From Kitagawia praeruptora (lineage: Eukaryota > Streptophyta > Magnoliopsida > Apiales > Apiaceae): 64,000 nt of DNA. The notes beneath the pieces are model-generated. The model worked only from the letters and a program-made list of their open reading frames with translations, made no database searches and had not been told where the DNA came from. Below are positions 42,520 through 53,447 of the stretch, one piece after another. A program made the translations under genes and the position numbers. The stretch lies in assembly GCA_037693485.1 (NCBI GenBank), contig CM075352.1, forward strand, positions 162,571,501 through 162,635,500, read 5' to 3'. Positions within the stretch are counted from its first letter, which is position 1. The number at the start of each line of letters is the position of its first letter.

Positions 42520-45500
42520 ATGGTTCACTCAAAGAGTCCAGTGCCAAAGAGTCCACTGCGTAGTCCCGCATTGAAGATGCGCACCAGTCCAAGAGGGCAC
42601 ACCCAGTCTGCCCCAATACGAAACCCTGTGCTAGTTGATCTCCCTGGCCCATCATGTTCTTCCCCGCCTTCCATGAAAAGGAAGGCGATCTCAGACAACT
42701 TGAAAAAATCGTTGTCAAAGAAAAGAAAACAAAAAGATAAAGGAAAGGAGACTGCGGTGCAACCTAACCATCAAGGACTAAAATTGCTCAATCGTGGCTG
42801 TGTCACCATGCACAGAATAGTGCAACGAAAGATAAAGGGGATTAAGCCTATAGTGTCGTTCAATGATAAAGGTGAGCCTTTTGGTGACGAAGCCGCAGAG
42901 ATGCAATCATACATTGGGGTTCTAGCAAGAACCAAAGCCCCAATCTGGCATGATAGTTGGCTGCAAGTGCCGAAAGAGACAAAGAAGAAGCTCTGGGAAT
43001 GCGTAAAGGTAACTGGTTGTTTATTTCTTGTACATCGATTTTATACATTGATTGTACATTGATCGATTTTATCTTATGTGTGTAGATGGCTTTTACTATA
43101 CCATCATCGGCGAAGAAGTTGGTATTACAGTCCGCTGGAGCAAAATGGAGGGAGTTTAAGTCTCGCTTAACAACGAATTATGTTCTTCCATATCGTGAGG
43201 ATCCTGTAATGCTTGCTTATCCTCCAGCAGATTATTCGTTCATTGAACAGTCTCATTGGGATCTTTTTGTTGCCGATCGTACATCGGAGGAGTTTCTAGT
43301 AAGTTCATGAGATAGATACTGATGTACAAAATTGTTTTAGAGCATTTATCTACCTGTTGTAATAGTCTCCCTGTTATTTTTTCGAAGGCAAATCATGACA
43401 AACAAGTAGTCATTCGGTCGAAGAATCGTTATCCTCATCTCATGTCTCGTAGAGGCTATGCGAACAAGGAGATTAAATGGGTTAGTGATCATGGAACCTG
43501 ACAAGTATACTTTGACATATAATTTATTTCATGGAACCTGATAAGTATATCTTTTTGTACGTGTAGGCCGAATCTAATCCAGATATATCAAATGATCGAT
43601 CAACATCATGGGTCCTTGCTAGAAAGGACAAATTTGGAAATTTTAAAAGCGACGCGGTCAGAGAAAAAGCAGAGGAAATAGTAAGTTATTGATTTGTATT
43701 TATTTAAAAATTATTCATCAAGATTATCTGATTTACTAACTACTTCCATTTTGACCTTTTCTTAGGAGAAGATGAAGAAGGAAGTAAGTGAAGGAAGTAT
43801 GGTGGAGGATGGTGTTAATGATATTTTGGCTAAGGTGTTGGGTAACCCGGAACATGGAGGAAGAGTGCGTGGAAAAGGAATCCATGTGAAACCGGCTGTC
43901 TATTTTGATCTTCCAAGGCAGAAGAAAAAAATGAGGGGGTCTATTGAGGAAAGTTCTATTGAGGACATTATAAAGGAGGGGGTACAAAAAGTTTGGGCAG
44001 AGGAGGCATCGAAACTTATTCAAGAGAGAGATGCATATTGGACAGCGGAAGTGCAGAAGTTTAAAGCTGAGATACTTGAACAAAATCTTCGGATGGGGGC
44101 CAGCCCAGTTTTTGGTTCCCAACAAGCAAGCTGCTCTAATTCGCAGAGGCTGGCACAGATTAATGTCTCTCATAATGTGAAAAAGAAGTTGGATGTCGAA
44201 GAGAACATGAAGTTGGGTGTTGAAGATGGTATTCAGATGGATGTTGAAGAAAAGGAGAAGTTAGAATGTGACGATGGTATACAGCTGGCTGTTCCAGAAA
44301 AAATTAGGCTGGTTGTTGATTTGGGCAACTGTGCTGTTGTTGCCGAGGATGAAAAGGAAGAGAAGATGGTGGACAAGTGTGATGGGGTGGAGGAGGTTGA
44401 AGTGTTGGAGGAAGACAAGGAAGTTCAACTGGCAATTGGATCCTTGACCAACATCGTTGCTTATGCAACGATTGTTGATGTTCCAGTTATTGAAGGACAG
44501 GTACAGACCATTCATTCTGTACCGCTAGGTGAAGAGAATGCTAGAGTGTCCATCACTAGAGCAATTCAGGGAGATGTTCGTATCCCGTTCCCGATTGGAG
44601 ATGAGATAACCACTGTGCAACAAGCCAAAGGAACATTTGTTGCGTGGCCTAGATACTTAATTGGGGGAGGGAAGACAATAAGTTCTCCAAAGGTTGATTT
44701 AACTCGAAAGGTAAAGTTTTGTGTAATTATACTAGCATATTTAACTTTTCGTAATTAATCATCCTGATCAAACTGCACTCTTATATATATTATTTTCATT
44801 TTAGAAAACCAAGAAAAAGGAGTGTAAGAAGTCAAAGAAGATTGTGGATTTGCAAGTGGAACTCGATGCTGATGATCAGTACGTACTTGAGATGGGTGCA
44901 AAGTATCCAGCTGCTTTGAAGCGGTTGTGGATTTGGGCAAAGGATGCTCTGAGAGAGGGCAATTCAGTTTGTTTTGAACTGAGCAAAGATGCTTTTGGAT
45001 ATGCCAGGAAGCAATACATGTTCCTAAATGATATACATGTTGTTTGCGCTGGTGGGGAAATTTGTGGTTCCGTAATTTGCATCTTCATTCAGTAAGTGTA
45101 AAATCCTCTTTAAAATGTTTTATATTATGTGTTAATATTGTTGATATCCTCATGGGAATCTTTGCTAACTATTGTTTAATTTTATCCGTAGTTTCTTGGA
45201 AGAACATTTGATCAGGCATAGGATGGCAGACATGGTAGCATTCGTAGATCCAGGTTTGGTTGGCGCCCTTGGATGTGGAAACGCGAGGAAGAGGTCCCTT
45301 GCACTTGCTGACCGTTTCACTGATGCCAAAAAAGGGCAATACTTTCTAGTGCCATATAACGACGTGTGAGTAATATTTTTTATTGCCCTATAATGTAGTT
45401 GAATAATTAACAATCTATTTTATGCTTATAGTTGATGTTATTCTCACATTCTAAGTTGAACTATTTTTTCCTATATTGTTCATGACTCGTAGGAACCACT

Positions 45501-46173
45501 GGTCGTTGACTGTTGTGAATCCGGAGGCGGATATAGTCTACCACCTGGACCCTCTTAAACGTCGCATTGCAAGTGGGGAGTGGGTAGAGGTTGTTGACAA
45601 GTGAGTTCCACTTTTAAAATTTTCCTATTTAGTCTTAGATTGTAAATTTGGGGAAAATGCAGCCTTAGTTGATTTTTATTGTTTTGCTTACAGTGGCATA
45701 AAGTTGTATAAGGAAAATGTAAAGAAGGCTGGCTGGAAAAAAATTTTATGGGAGAACATGGCGGTATTAATATTAGTCCTTCATCCTTCATATTGATTTT
45801 ATAATAGTAATTTAGTGAATTTAGTAATGTTTGTTCCATCACATAATTAAACAATGTGAATGCTTTCAGGGAGTTCCTGGGCAGAAAACGGACAAGGACT
45901 GTGGCCTTTTCGTGATGAGATACATGAAAGAAATCTGTCACAAAAAGGAGCTTAACTTTGCAGAAAAGGTGAGAAATTATATTTTTTTGTTATTTTTTTT
46001 AACTGGCAACACATGTGATTAAACAAGTGAATGGTGGATGTTTTGCAACACGACTGATTTACTTGAGATTTTTTCAGTGGATGCGCAGGTCGAACCTGGA
46101 GTACACTGATGACGACATCAACGAAATCAAGACAGACTTTGCAAAATTTTTCATGAAGCGTCATTCGTTTTAA
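42520..46173 (+). CDS. CACTA-borne protein with Ptta/En/Spm domain and Ulp1-type cysteine protease
   Basis: Eleven exons: 42520-43008, 43086-43298, 43388-43480, 43567-43680, 43766-44710, 44805-45091, 45192-45365, 45493-45600, 45694-45763, 45870-45968, 46078-46173. All introns are GT-AG and the join stays in frame for 895 residues. Exon 1 has a basic segment (MKRKAISDNLKKSLSKKRKQ) and, running into exons 2-4, the plant Ptta/En/Spm transposase-type region (RGCVTMHRIV ... YIGVLARTKAPIWHDSW ... LQSAGAKWREFKSRLT ... YPHLMSRRGYANKEI). Exon 5 encodes a long charged linker with degenerate LGVEDGIQ repeats. Exons 7-10 form a Ulp1/C48 domain with catalytic His in NHWSLTVV, Asp in YHLDPL, Gln in GVPGQKTD and Cys in KDCGLFVMRYM. 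It could be a SUMO-type protease or only a transposition accessory protein. No lesion seen. Confidence 0.9.
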
Positions 46174-46955
46174 GTATGTCAAGTTGTTTTCGAATCTTTT
46201 GTTGGATAACTTTGGATCGAATTTTCTTAAGTTGGTTGCAATGTTGATGAACTTGTAATGGATTTAATGTTTAGTTGGTGGAATATTATGTTGGTAAACT
46301 TTGTATTGGATTTAATCTTATTTGGGTTGTAATGTGAATTGGTGATAATTTTATTTTGTTATATGGTTGATTTTGGATTGTATTGTATGTGTTTTCCGAA
46401 TGGTTAATTATGGGAATTGCGAATCGGATAATTTTGATACAAACTGTTGTTCCAAAACCATTCATACAACGATTTAATTAAAGAAAAACCATTGTAAAAT
46501 TTGCAATAATACGATGCATTTAAGTCCAACTCCAACAATTGCACTAATCCGTTGTTTAATAAAAACTCTAGACGATGTTGGATAATACCTCCAACAATGT
46601 CTTGTTCGCGTTAAGACAACACAAGAAAACCGTTGTTAATGTGCTTGGATTCGTTCAGATTAGGCAACGGTTTCTATAATATCAAACAATTCCTAGAAAG
46701 CGTTGTGTTAATGTGCTTCGTTCAGAACAGGCAACGGTATTCTATAATATCAAACAATTCCTGGAAAGCGTTGTGTATGACCAAAATTTGATTATTCCAT
46801 TCAACAATGGTTTTTAGTCTTTGATATTTATATTATAATTAGCACCAAACCCCGTCGTCTGATGTTCTATCAGACAGCGTCTTGATAGTCAACGGAATAA
46901 AAGGGTCTCATACAACAGCACAGAACCGTTGTCTGATTCACTTTTTGCTGTAGTG
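46174..46955. repeat. Right subterminal region of CACTA 1
   Basis: After the stop come repeated CCGTTGT / ACAACGG motifs on both strands. A direct duplication of about 68 bp lies at 46637-46771 (GTTAATGTGCTT ... AAAGCGTTGTG twice). It ends in the TIR (TTTTTGCTGTAGTG). Confidence 0.7.
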
Positions 46956-48035
46956 TATATATAAAAGATGTGCGTATATGTATTGTGACTTCTTATAAAA
47001 TTGGCTTAAAATGATAATGGGATGGGATTTTTTTAGATATGTTAGATTATTTGTAGTTGGGCCGAATCAGGGGTGTGTCGCCCCCAAGTCGGTGCCGAGT
47101 CTAAATATGTTTTCGTCCCGACTCTCCACCTGACGAGTATAATACACACTCAGCTGCATCAGGATCGGGTCGCAAGTCAGGAGAGTCAGACTCGCATACG
47201 ACAATTAAAATGAAGAGTTTGTGCTTAATTACCAGACTGCAAAGTAATCAAAAGATTGTAAAATTTAATTGGTAAAATTTTAAAACTACTATTTTAAAAT
47301 TTATTTTGGCCTAAGGCTATTTTAAAAAAATTTGATTTTCAACTTATGGGGAATCAGTGCTCATTTCACTATTAAATCTAAAAAAAAAATATTACTATTT
47401 TTATAGTTATTCATCAAAACAAGCACATGCTAAAAACTATTACTAAATTATCATATATTTTTACAATAGAATTTTTGTCCGTAATACTTTTTGTAGCGAC
47501 ACAACAATTTATATATAATAGCAATCTCAAACAAAACCTAATCTATTTAGTTTGATTTAAATTTATATTTGTAACTAAAAGAAAAATATTATTAAAACAG
47601 TACTTTTAATTTATTTTTAAACATGATATCAATTTTTTAAAATAATAAATAAGTAATTTTGAATATTTAATCAAAATTGAATCAATTTAACTACTAAAAA
47701 ATTGAAATGATTAGTAATTAGAATCGTGAATATTAGGTATGGTTTTTGCCAATGACTACGTATACATTGAATTATTTTACGTAAATAATTAATCAAATAT
47801 TTGTATTTGAATAAGTTCATCAATCTATATATATAGTTTCCACCCATAATAATTTTGGAATTAGCAAAATATAGAATCAACAACACGAATGTAGGTCGAC
47901 CATGTGGTAAAAAGAAGTCCATTAATTTCTATGAGCTCTAAAGTTAGAACGAATAGTACTATATATGTGCATGGGCCATATCACAGAAATGATTGATGAC
48001 ATCCCGTGAATGTGAAGTACCATTATTTCTATGTA
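46956..48035. other. Flank of CACTA 1, AT-rich
   Basis: 46956-46958 is the TAT target duplication. 47060-47200 is GC-richer with TCGGGTCGCAAGTCAGGAGA-type words and looks like a repeat remnant. The rest is AT-rich without gene signs. It is copied at 60320-61399. Confidence 0.45.
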
Positions 48036-48412
48036 CTCCCTCAGTCTCTTAAAACATTTCCTGTTTATTAAATCGGGACTATCAAAATACTCTTCCCCTT
48101 TCTATTATAAGCCATAAACAATAATATTCAATAACCACTATTCCACCCACTACTCCTTAAAAACAATATTCAATATCCACTACTCCTTAAAAAATAATAT
48201 TCAATACCCACTATCCACCCACTACTTTTTAAAAACTATATTCAATACCCACTACTCCACCCACTACTCCTTAAAAACAATATTCAATACCCACTACTTC
48301 TTAAAAACAATATTCAATACCCACTACTCCATAAAAAAACAATATTCATTACCAATTATCTTAAAACCCGTGTTTTTAGTCAAACGGGAAAAGAATAAAG
48401 AGACGGAGGGAG
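48036..48412. mobile_element. Stowaway-like MITE with internal short tandem repeats
   Basis: Left end CTCCCTCAGTCTCTTAAAAC after TA, right end AGACGGAGGGAG before TA. The interior repeats a unit around CAATATTCAATACCCACTAC and CTCC(ACCCACTACTCC)TTAAAAA about seven times. Copy at 61400-61776. Confidence 0.75.
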
Positions 48413-48578
48413 TACCATTCAGTTTTTAGATTGTCTCGGCTTTGTGACGTAATTCGAATGGAGTTAAGTTGAGTTTAAGCCTAAAATTTTGTTCGAGTTT
48501 AAATTCGATAAAATTTAAATCTAGTCGAATCAATTGTTAATTAAGCCAAACTTAAAAAAAATCGGTTCGTATTACAAT

Positions 48579-50518
48579 TAGGGCTGGAAAAAAATCCGAA
48601 AAATCCGATATCCGTCTGAAATATCTGCATTCTTAGCTGGAAAAAACGGATATTATCCGTATCCGGGGTCAGGAGTGCTGTGCGACAAGAAAGTCCCTTT
48701 AAAATTGAAGGGTAAATTTTATAGAGCGGCAATCAGACCTGCGATGTTGTATGGTTCCGAATGTTGGGCGGTAAAGAAGGCGCTGGAGAGCAAGTTGGAA
48801 GCGTCTGAAATGAGAATGTTGCGTTGGTCGTGTGGGCGCACTATGCTGGATGGAATACTGAATGTGATTTTCAGGAGTGAGTTAGAAGTTGCTCCTATTT
48901 CCGCGAAAGTTCAGGAAGGGACTGCGATGGTTCGGCCACGTTCGCAGGAGACAGGATACGGCTCCAGTGCGGAGGGTAGAGAGTATTTCGATCGTAGGGG
49001 CGAGAAGGAGAGGTAGACCGAGGAGAACTTGGGAGGAGCAACTGAGGTTAGATTTGAAGGACTTAAACCTAAACGAGACCATGACAGCTGACAGGTGCTC
49101 TTGGAGGCGACATATCAGAGTTGTGGATTCTCTTTCAGGGAATGTGTCTGTTGTTGAGAGTCTGAGAGTTGGGTTGTCCCGGTTAGCTTTGTCTTAGAGT
49201 AGTGGGATCGTATTATATTGTTATTATTTAACTGTTTGTTGCCTGTGGTTTAGTTTTGGCAGGGAGTTTTGCTCGGAGTCGACCTATTTCAGGAGAGGAG
49301 TATCCAATGCCCTCTTAGGTAAGTCCCATGAGGTCCAAGCCATGGGCCCAGGTTCGGGCGAGTACTTTCCTATTCGTTATCATCTTTGTATATAACTCAC
49401 ACTAGTCTGTTGCGCACTAAGCCGGGGGTCTCCACGGAAACAGACTCTCTACTGTAAAAGGTAGGGGTATGGTCTACGTACATCTCACCCTCCCCAGACC
49501 CTGCTCTGAGCGGGATATACTGGGTATGTTTGGTTTAGTTTGGTTTTTGAATCCGAGAATTTAGGATACAGATATGGATATAGGCGCATCCGTATCCGAA
49601 AATAATTATATATAATATATTTTTAATATATATAATATATATTTTAAAATTTTAATTCTATAAATTTTTATATTTTTAACAGCCCGTAAACTCTAGTATA
49701 AGCCCATATTTCACATTATAACAGCTCTAATATCAGCCCATATTTTGATAAACAATACACTAAACTTTTACTTAACCTTATCCTAAAACTTCCCCGTACC
49801 AACCCCCTCTCTCTCCCGTAACTCTCTGTGCTCCCTCTCTTTCTTGTTCATCGGTGTTCAAGAATTAAACCACCATTTCTAGGTGATTTCTGGCTCCAAA
49901 TCAGAAGTACTAGTAATTGAAATGAAGCTCTTTCAAGCCTCTTCCTCTTTACATAGTCAATTAGCCGTTTTGGTAACTTTTAATTTTCGGCTTAAATTCA
50001 TTATTGAATTTCGGTTGATTATTAATTGTTGATAACATATATGTGTAGATCGTTAAATTATGAGATTGTACATGTAAAAATCTTTGTTTTCGAGTAGAGT
50101 TTTTAGTTCGTCGGATTTTTATTAGTGGCCGAATTTTATTAAATAAGCATCGGTTGTGAGTTCCGTTTGTATGTTGCCGGAATTTTAGATTTTCGGTTCG
50201 TTTTCTATTGATTTGGGATTGATTTTAGCTATGGTTGTGTTGTTAATTGGTTACATGTTGAATTGGTGATTTTTAAGCAAGGAAATAGTTGCCCGAATTT
50301 GGTTATGTTTTTGCAGAGATGATTTTTGTGAATTTTCTGAGTTGTGTATGTATACAGATTCGGATATTATCCGTATCCGGATAATATCCGCCGGATTCGG
50401 ATAAGATTTTTTCGGATATTCCCAGATCCGGATACGGATCCAGATACGGTTTTGAATTCCCGGATTCGGATTCGGATATGGCTATATCCGGATTCGTTTT
50501 ATCCGATTTCCACCCCTA
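48579..50518. mobile_element. hAT-like element with CGGATA/TATCCG termini
   Basis: The ends TAGGGCTGGAAA and (inverted) TAGGGGTGGAAA match at 11 of 12. The flanking octamers ATTACAAT (48571-48578) and ATTACAGT (50519-50526) match at 7 of 8, as an 8-bp hAT duplication would. Both ends carry many CGGATA / TATCCG words that can pair. The centre holds an RTE fragment (48664-49525) and a stretch of ordinary-looking sequence (49680-50340) with CTCTCTCTCCC and leader-like composition, perhaps captured host DNA. No transposase. Copy at 61943-63882. Confidence 0.7.
48664..49525 (+). mobile_element. RTE-type LINE fragment (3' end)
   Basis: The frame at 48675-48910 encodes the end of the RTE reverse transcriptase ORF (VLCDKKVPLKLKGKFYRAAI, RPAMLYGSECWAVKK, EMRMLRWSCG). 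It continues after one frameshift near 48900-48915 in the frame of 48889-49197 (LRWFGHVRRRQ, RRGRPRRTWEEQLRLDLKDL). The 3' tail has the typical plant RTE end: GCCGGGGGTCTCC, TAGGGGTATGGTCTACGTAC, CTCCCCAGACCC, TACTGGGTATGTTTGG. 5'-truncated and non-functional. Copy at 62028-62889. Confidence 0.85.
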
Positions 50519-50601
50519 ATTACAGTGCTAACTCCAGCAGTTACCAATAATGATACAATCTTCTTTAAATTTTAAAAATTTAGACTAATTTAAACGTTTT
50601 G

Positions 50602-51672
50602 TAGGGGTGTCAATCGGATAACACAGATACGGATACAGCTATATCCGAATCCGAATCCGGGAATTCGAAACCGTATCCAAATCCGTAACTGAATTCGGAA
50701 ATATCTGAGAAAAAAATCCGTATCCGAATCCGCCGGATATTATCCGGATACGGATAATATCCGGATCCGAATTCATTTCCCAAAAATTACATTCAAATTG
50801 TCACAACGCAGCAAGCACAGAAAACTGGGGCGAATAGGGGAGATGGATGATATCAATTCGCAGCAATAGAGTCACACCAGCCATGTACATACTGACATAT
50901 ATAATAGCGCGCAGACACACATACCCCTTTTGGGCACTCACGCACACACATATTGGCAAAGGAGAGGGAGAAATGAGTGATTGAGAGGGAGAAATGGAGA
51001 GAAATAGAGAGATTTAGTTTAAGAAATAAAGAGAGAGAGAGCTAGAATCTTCGGGAGAGTCCAACAAAGAAAAATGGAGGCTGGGGAATGAATTAGGGAT
51101 TTAGGAGGGCGGAGGGTAGTTTAGTAAATTTTCCCCACTAAAAATCAATTTAAAATCTAAAATCAGCTTTTAATAATAGAGCAAAAGTAGTAAATTGATC
51201 GTTTGAAGTATAATAAATATGTACTTATGTTCAAATTTGGTTATTGTGGCTCTAAATTTCAAATTAAAGAGTTCTTTCTTTTCTTCAATAAAAGATTAAA
51301 AATTATTTGATAAAAATCAAAATGAAAATCAATAAATCTTAATGAATATAAATAAAAAATTGTTTGATAATATAACTTATGTAATTGTAAATATTAAAAA
51401 AGAATCGTGTATTGCACGGGGTTATATGCTAGTCTATTTAAAACTGAATAAAATGTATAATTGTATATTTATATATCATATATACTTAATTTTGGATTCG
51501 GATATTTTCGGATATGAATACGGATAATATCCGTCAGATATTGAAAGATTCGGATTCGGATACAGATAATATCCGATTTAAATCGGATACGGATAATATC
51601 TGTTTTTTTCCGGATACGAATACAGATATTTCGGACGAATATCGAATTTTCCAAATTTTTTTGACAGCCCTA
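50602..51672. mobile_element. Second hAT-like CGGATA/TATCCG element
   Basis: The ends TAGGGGTGTCAATCGG and (inverted) TAGGGCTGTCAA match at 11 of 12. Both subterminal parts are dense in ATCCG/CGGAT words (50620-50770; 51490-51630). No matching target duplication was found. The interior is AT-rich with GAGAGA stretches and contains a Helitron-like 3' end at 51410-51432. The copied version starts at 63966 and leaves the window. Confidence 0.6.
51410..51432 (+). other. Helitron-type 3' terminus
   Basis: The hairpin CGTGTATTGCACG is followed 12 bases later by CTAG and then T. This fits a Helitron 3' end, but no matching TC 5' end was found upstream, so the left border is unknown. Confidence 0.5.
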
Positions 51673-51996
51673 TTGAAGTGATAAAGGTTCAATTTAGGAC
51701 TATACATCTCCAGAAAAAACTCAAACAAATCTGATGTACTCAAACAAATATTATTATGGATAGAGTGTAGCAAGCAATCAGCAGATGTACTCGGTATAAG
51801 CAAAGCTTGCATTATGCTTGTAAACTTGAATTTTCTCCCTGATGAAACCGGATATCTATTTTTCATGTCAGTTTATTTATATATAAAATTTAAATGAATA
51901 TTTATAGAAAAAAAGAGAAAAGACTCAAATACAAATGTACATGCGGATAATTAAGTACGTTTGAAAACGTGAGTATCAGAATATTTCATGAGCTTT

Positions 51997-52952
51997 GTTA
52001 TAGGGAGAAATTGGTATAACAATATTTTGGAGGTTGCTAGAATCACGGAGAAAAATACGGATATTTTTCTAAGAACACGAAAGGAGATTTGTGATGTTTT
52101 GTGGCTGATCTTGTTTGTTGATATTTCATGGGTGAGCTTTTAATCATCCATAATAAGGTGCATACGTACTCTATTTATAGGGATCAAGCCGTACGTAGTT
52201 CTTGGAGAAGAAGTTACCTAGACGGGCTAGGGTTTTAGAAGATAAGTCATAGCCCAAGCCCACTCGTTTTAGGGCTGACGTGGCAATGAGTCATTTATTC
52301 TACCCATGATCCATGGCCCAAAAAAGGAAAGCGATGGTCTCGCATGGCTAGAGTTGAGGCCTCTCAAGCGAGGCTAGTAGAGAAGTAGCAAGGGCCTAGC
52401 ATGCGACCTCGAGGGGCCTAATCATGCGAAGCGGACCCAAGTATGTACAGATACTCATATGACCTCGAGGGGTCTATCTATGAGCCTTCTAGTATAGAAT
52501 CAGATAGCGATCTCGTCTTAGCTTGTAGATGTGATGATAGAGACGAAGCGATCCCAAGGAGGGAAATCGTACGCGAAGCGATCCCTTGGTGGGAGTTATA
52601 CGAGAGGCGATCCCTATAGATGCGACCTTGAGGCCGAGCTAGCTAGCATGAGACGCCTAGAGGTCTAGAATGAGACCCTTGGAGGCCTAGCGTGAGACCC
52701 CTTGGAGGCCTAGCGTGAGGCCCCTTTTCCTTTATTATTGGCATGAGAGGGCATCTTGAGTATTAGCAAGAGGTCATAGTGAGGTGACCCTTGGGGTGAA
52801 ATATCGTCTTATGAGATAGAGGTGAGACGATCCCTAATCGGGCCTCATGCCTTGTTGATCCTTCTTCAATATTTGAGCCCATTAAGAGAGATGGACCCCT
52901 AGTATAGTCCATTGGGCCTATTTAGAGCTTGTGGCCAGATTCGGGCATAACA
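51997..52952 (-). mobile_element. 3' LTR of a minus-strand retroelement
   Basis: The plus strand starts TGTTATAGGGAG and ends TCGGGCATAACA, so the terminal TGTTAT/ATAACA are perfect inverted hexamers. Just outside at 52953-52965 the minus strand reads GGAATCGGGGGTAGT, a polypurine tract, so this is the 3' LTR. A minus-strand TATAAATA is at 52172-52179. It contains imperfect repeats of a unit around TTGGAGGCCTAGCGTGAGACC (52650-52730). It is the same family as 2084-2839, in the opposite orientation. Confidence 0.75.
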
Positions 52953-53447
52953 ACTACCCCCGATTCCATGTTGTCATTATGAATGCAATGTGGAATCAAG
53001 TGATGTCTTCCAGTTGATGCGAAACCAAGTATGTGTGAGTGATGGTGACCCCGAAGGCCGAAGGGTCCTTCCAAGCGCAATATGGTCCTGCAAGGACCTT
53101 GAGAGGCGACCTCATGCATAGGGCCTTGCGTTCATAAATTTTGAAATATGTGTTTTGTTTAGTTGATATATGAGTTCATACTTCCACTTATGTCTTCAAG
53201 TTCTTCTTAGAATATGATGAGAGGACTCCTTATATGATGAGAAGACTCCCTTTATGTTGAGGACTCCTCATAAGTTGAGAGGACTCCTTGCAGCCTCATA
53301 TATTGAGAGGCCTCCACCTCGCAGCCTCATATGTTGAGAGGCCTCCTCCTCGCAGCCTCATATTTTGAGAGGCCTCTTCCTCGCAACCTCATATTTTGAG
53401 AGGCCTCCTCCTCGTAGCCTCATATGTTGAGAGGCCTCCTTGCAGCC
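52953..53447 (-). mobile_element. Internal 3' remnant of that retroelement with a 39-bp tandem array
   Basis: Starts with the polypurine tract. At 53260-53447 there are about five copies of a 39-bp unit around GCCTCATATGTTGAGAGGCCTCC. No coding sequence. It is cut at 53448 by different LTR-like sequence, so the body of the element is not seen. Confidence 0.6.

Larger units (their letters stand above)
35864..46955. mobile_element. CACTA (En/Spm) element 1, 11.1 kb
   Basis: The left end CACTACACCAGAATATGAAT and the right end (inverted) CACTACAGCAAAAAGTGAAT agree at 24 of the first 28 positions, with TAT duplications outside. Both subterminal regions are full of ACAACGG / CCGTTGT and near variants in both orientations, presumably binding sites for the element-encoded regulator. 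It encodes a TnpD-type transposase on the minus strand and a Ulp1-domain gene on the plus strand, diverging from a central region with a 172-bp tandem array. The transposase is damaged, so mobility would need help from another copy. The right 3.3 kb is repeated at 56994-60319 as part of a larger duplication. Confidence 0.95.

Noticed and set aside
43736..44173. Minus-strand open frame opposite exon 5 of the Ulp1-domain gene (and its copy at 57100-57537)
   Set aside because: Shadow of the coding exon; no domain, while the plus strand is supported by splice sites and homology.
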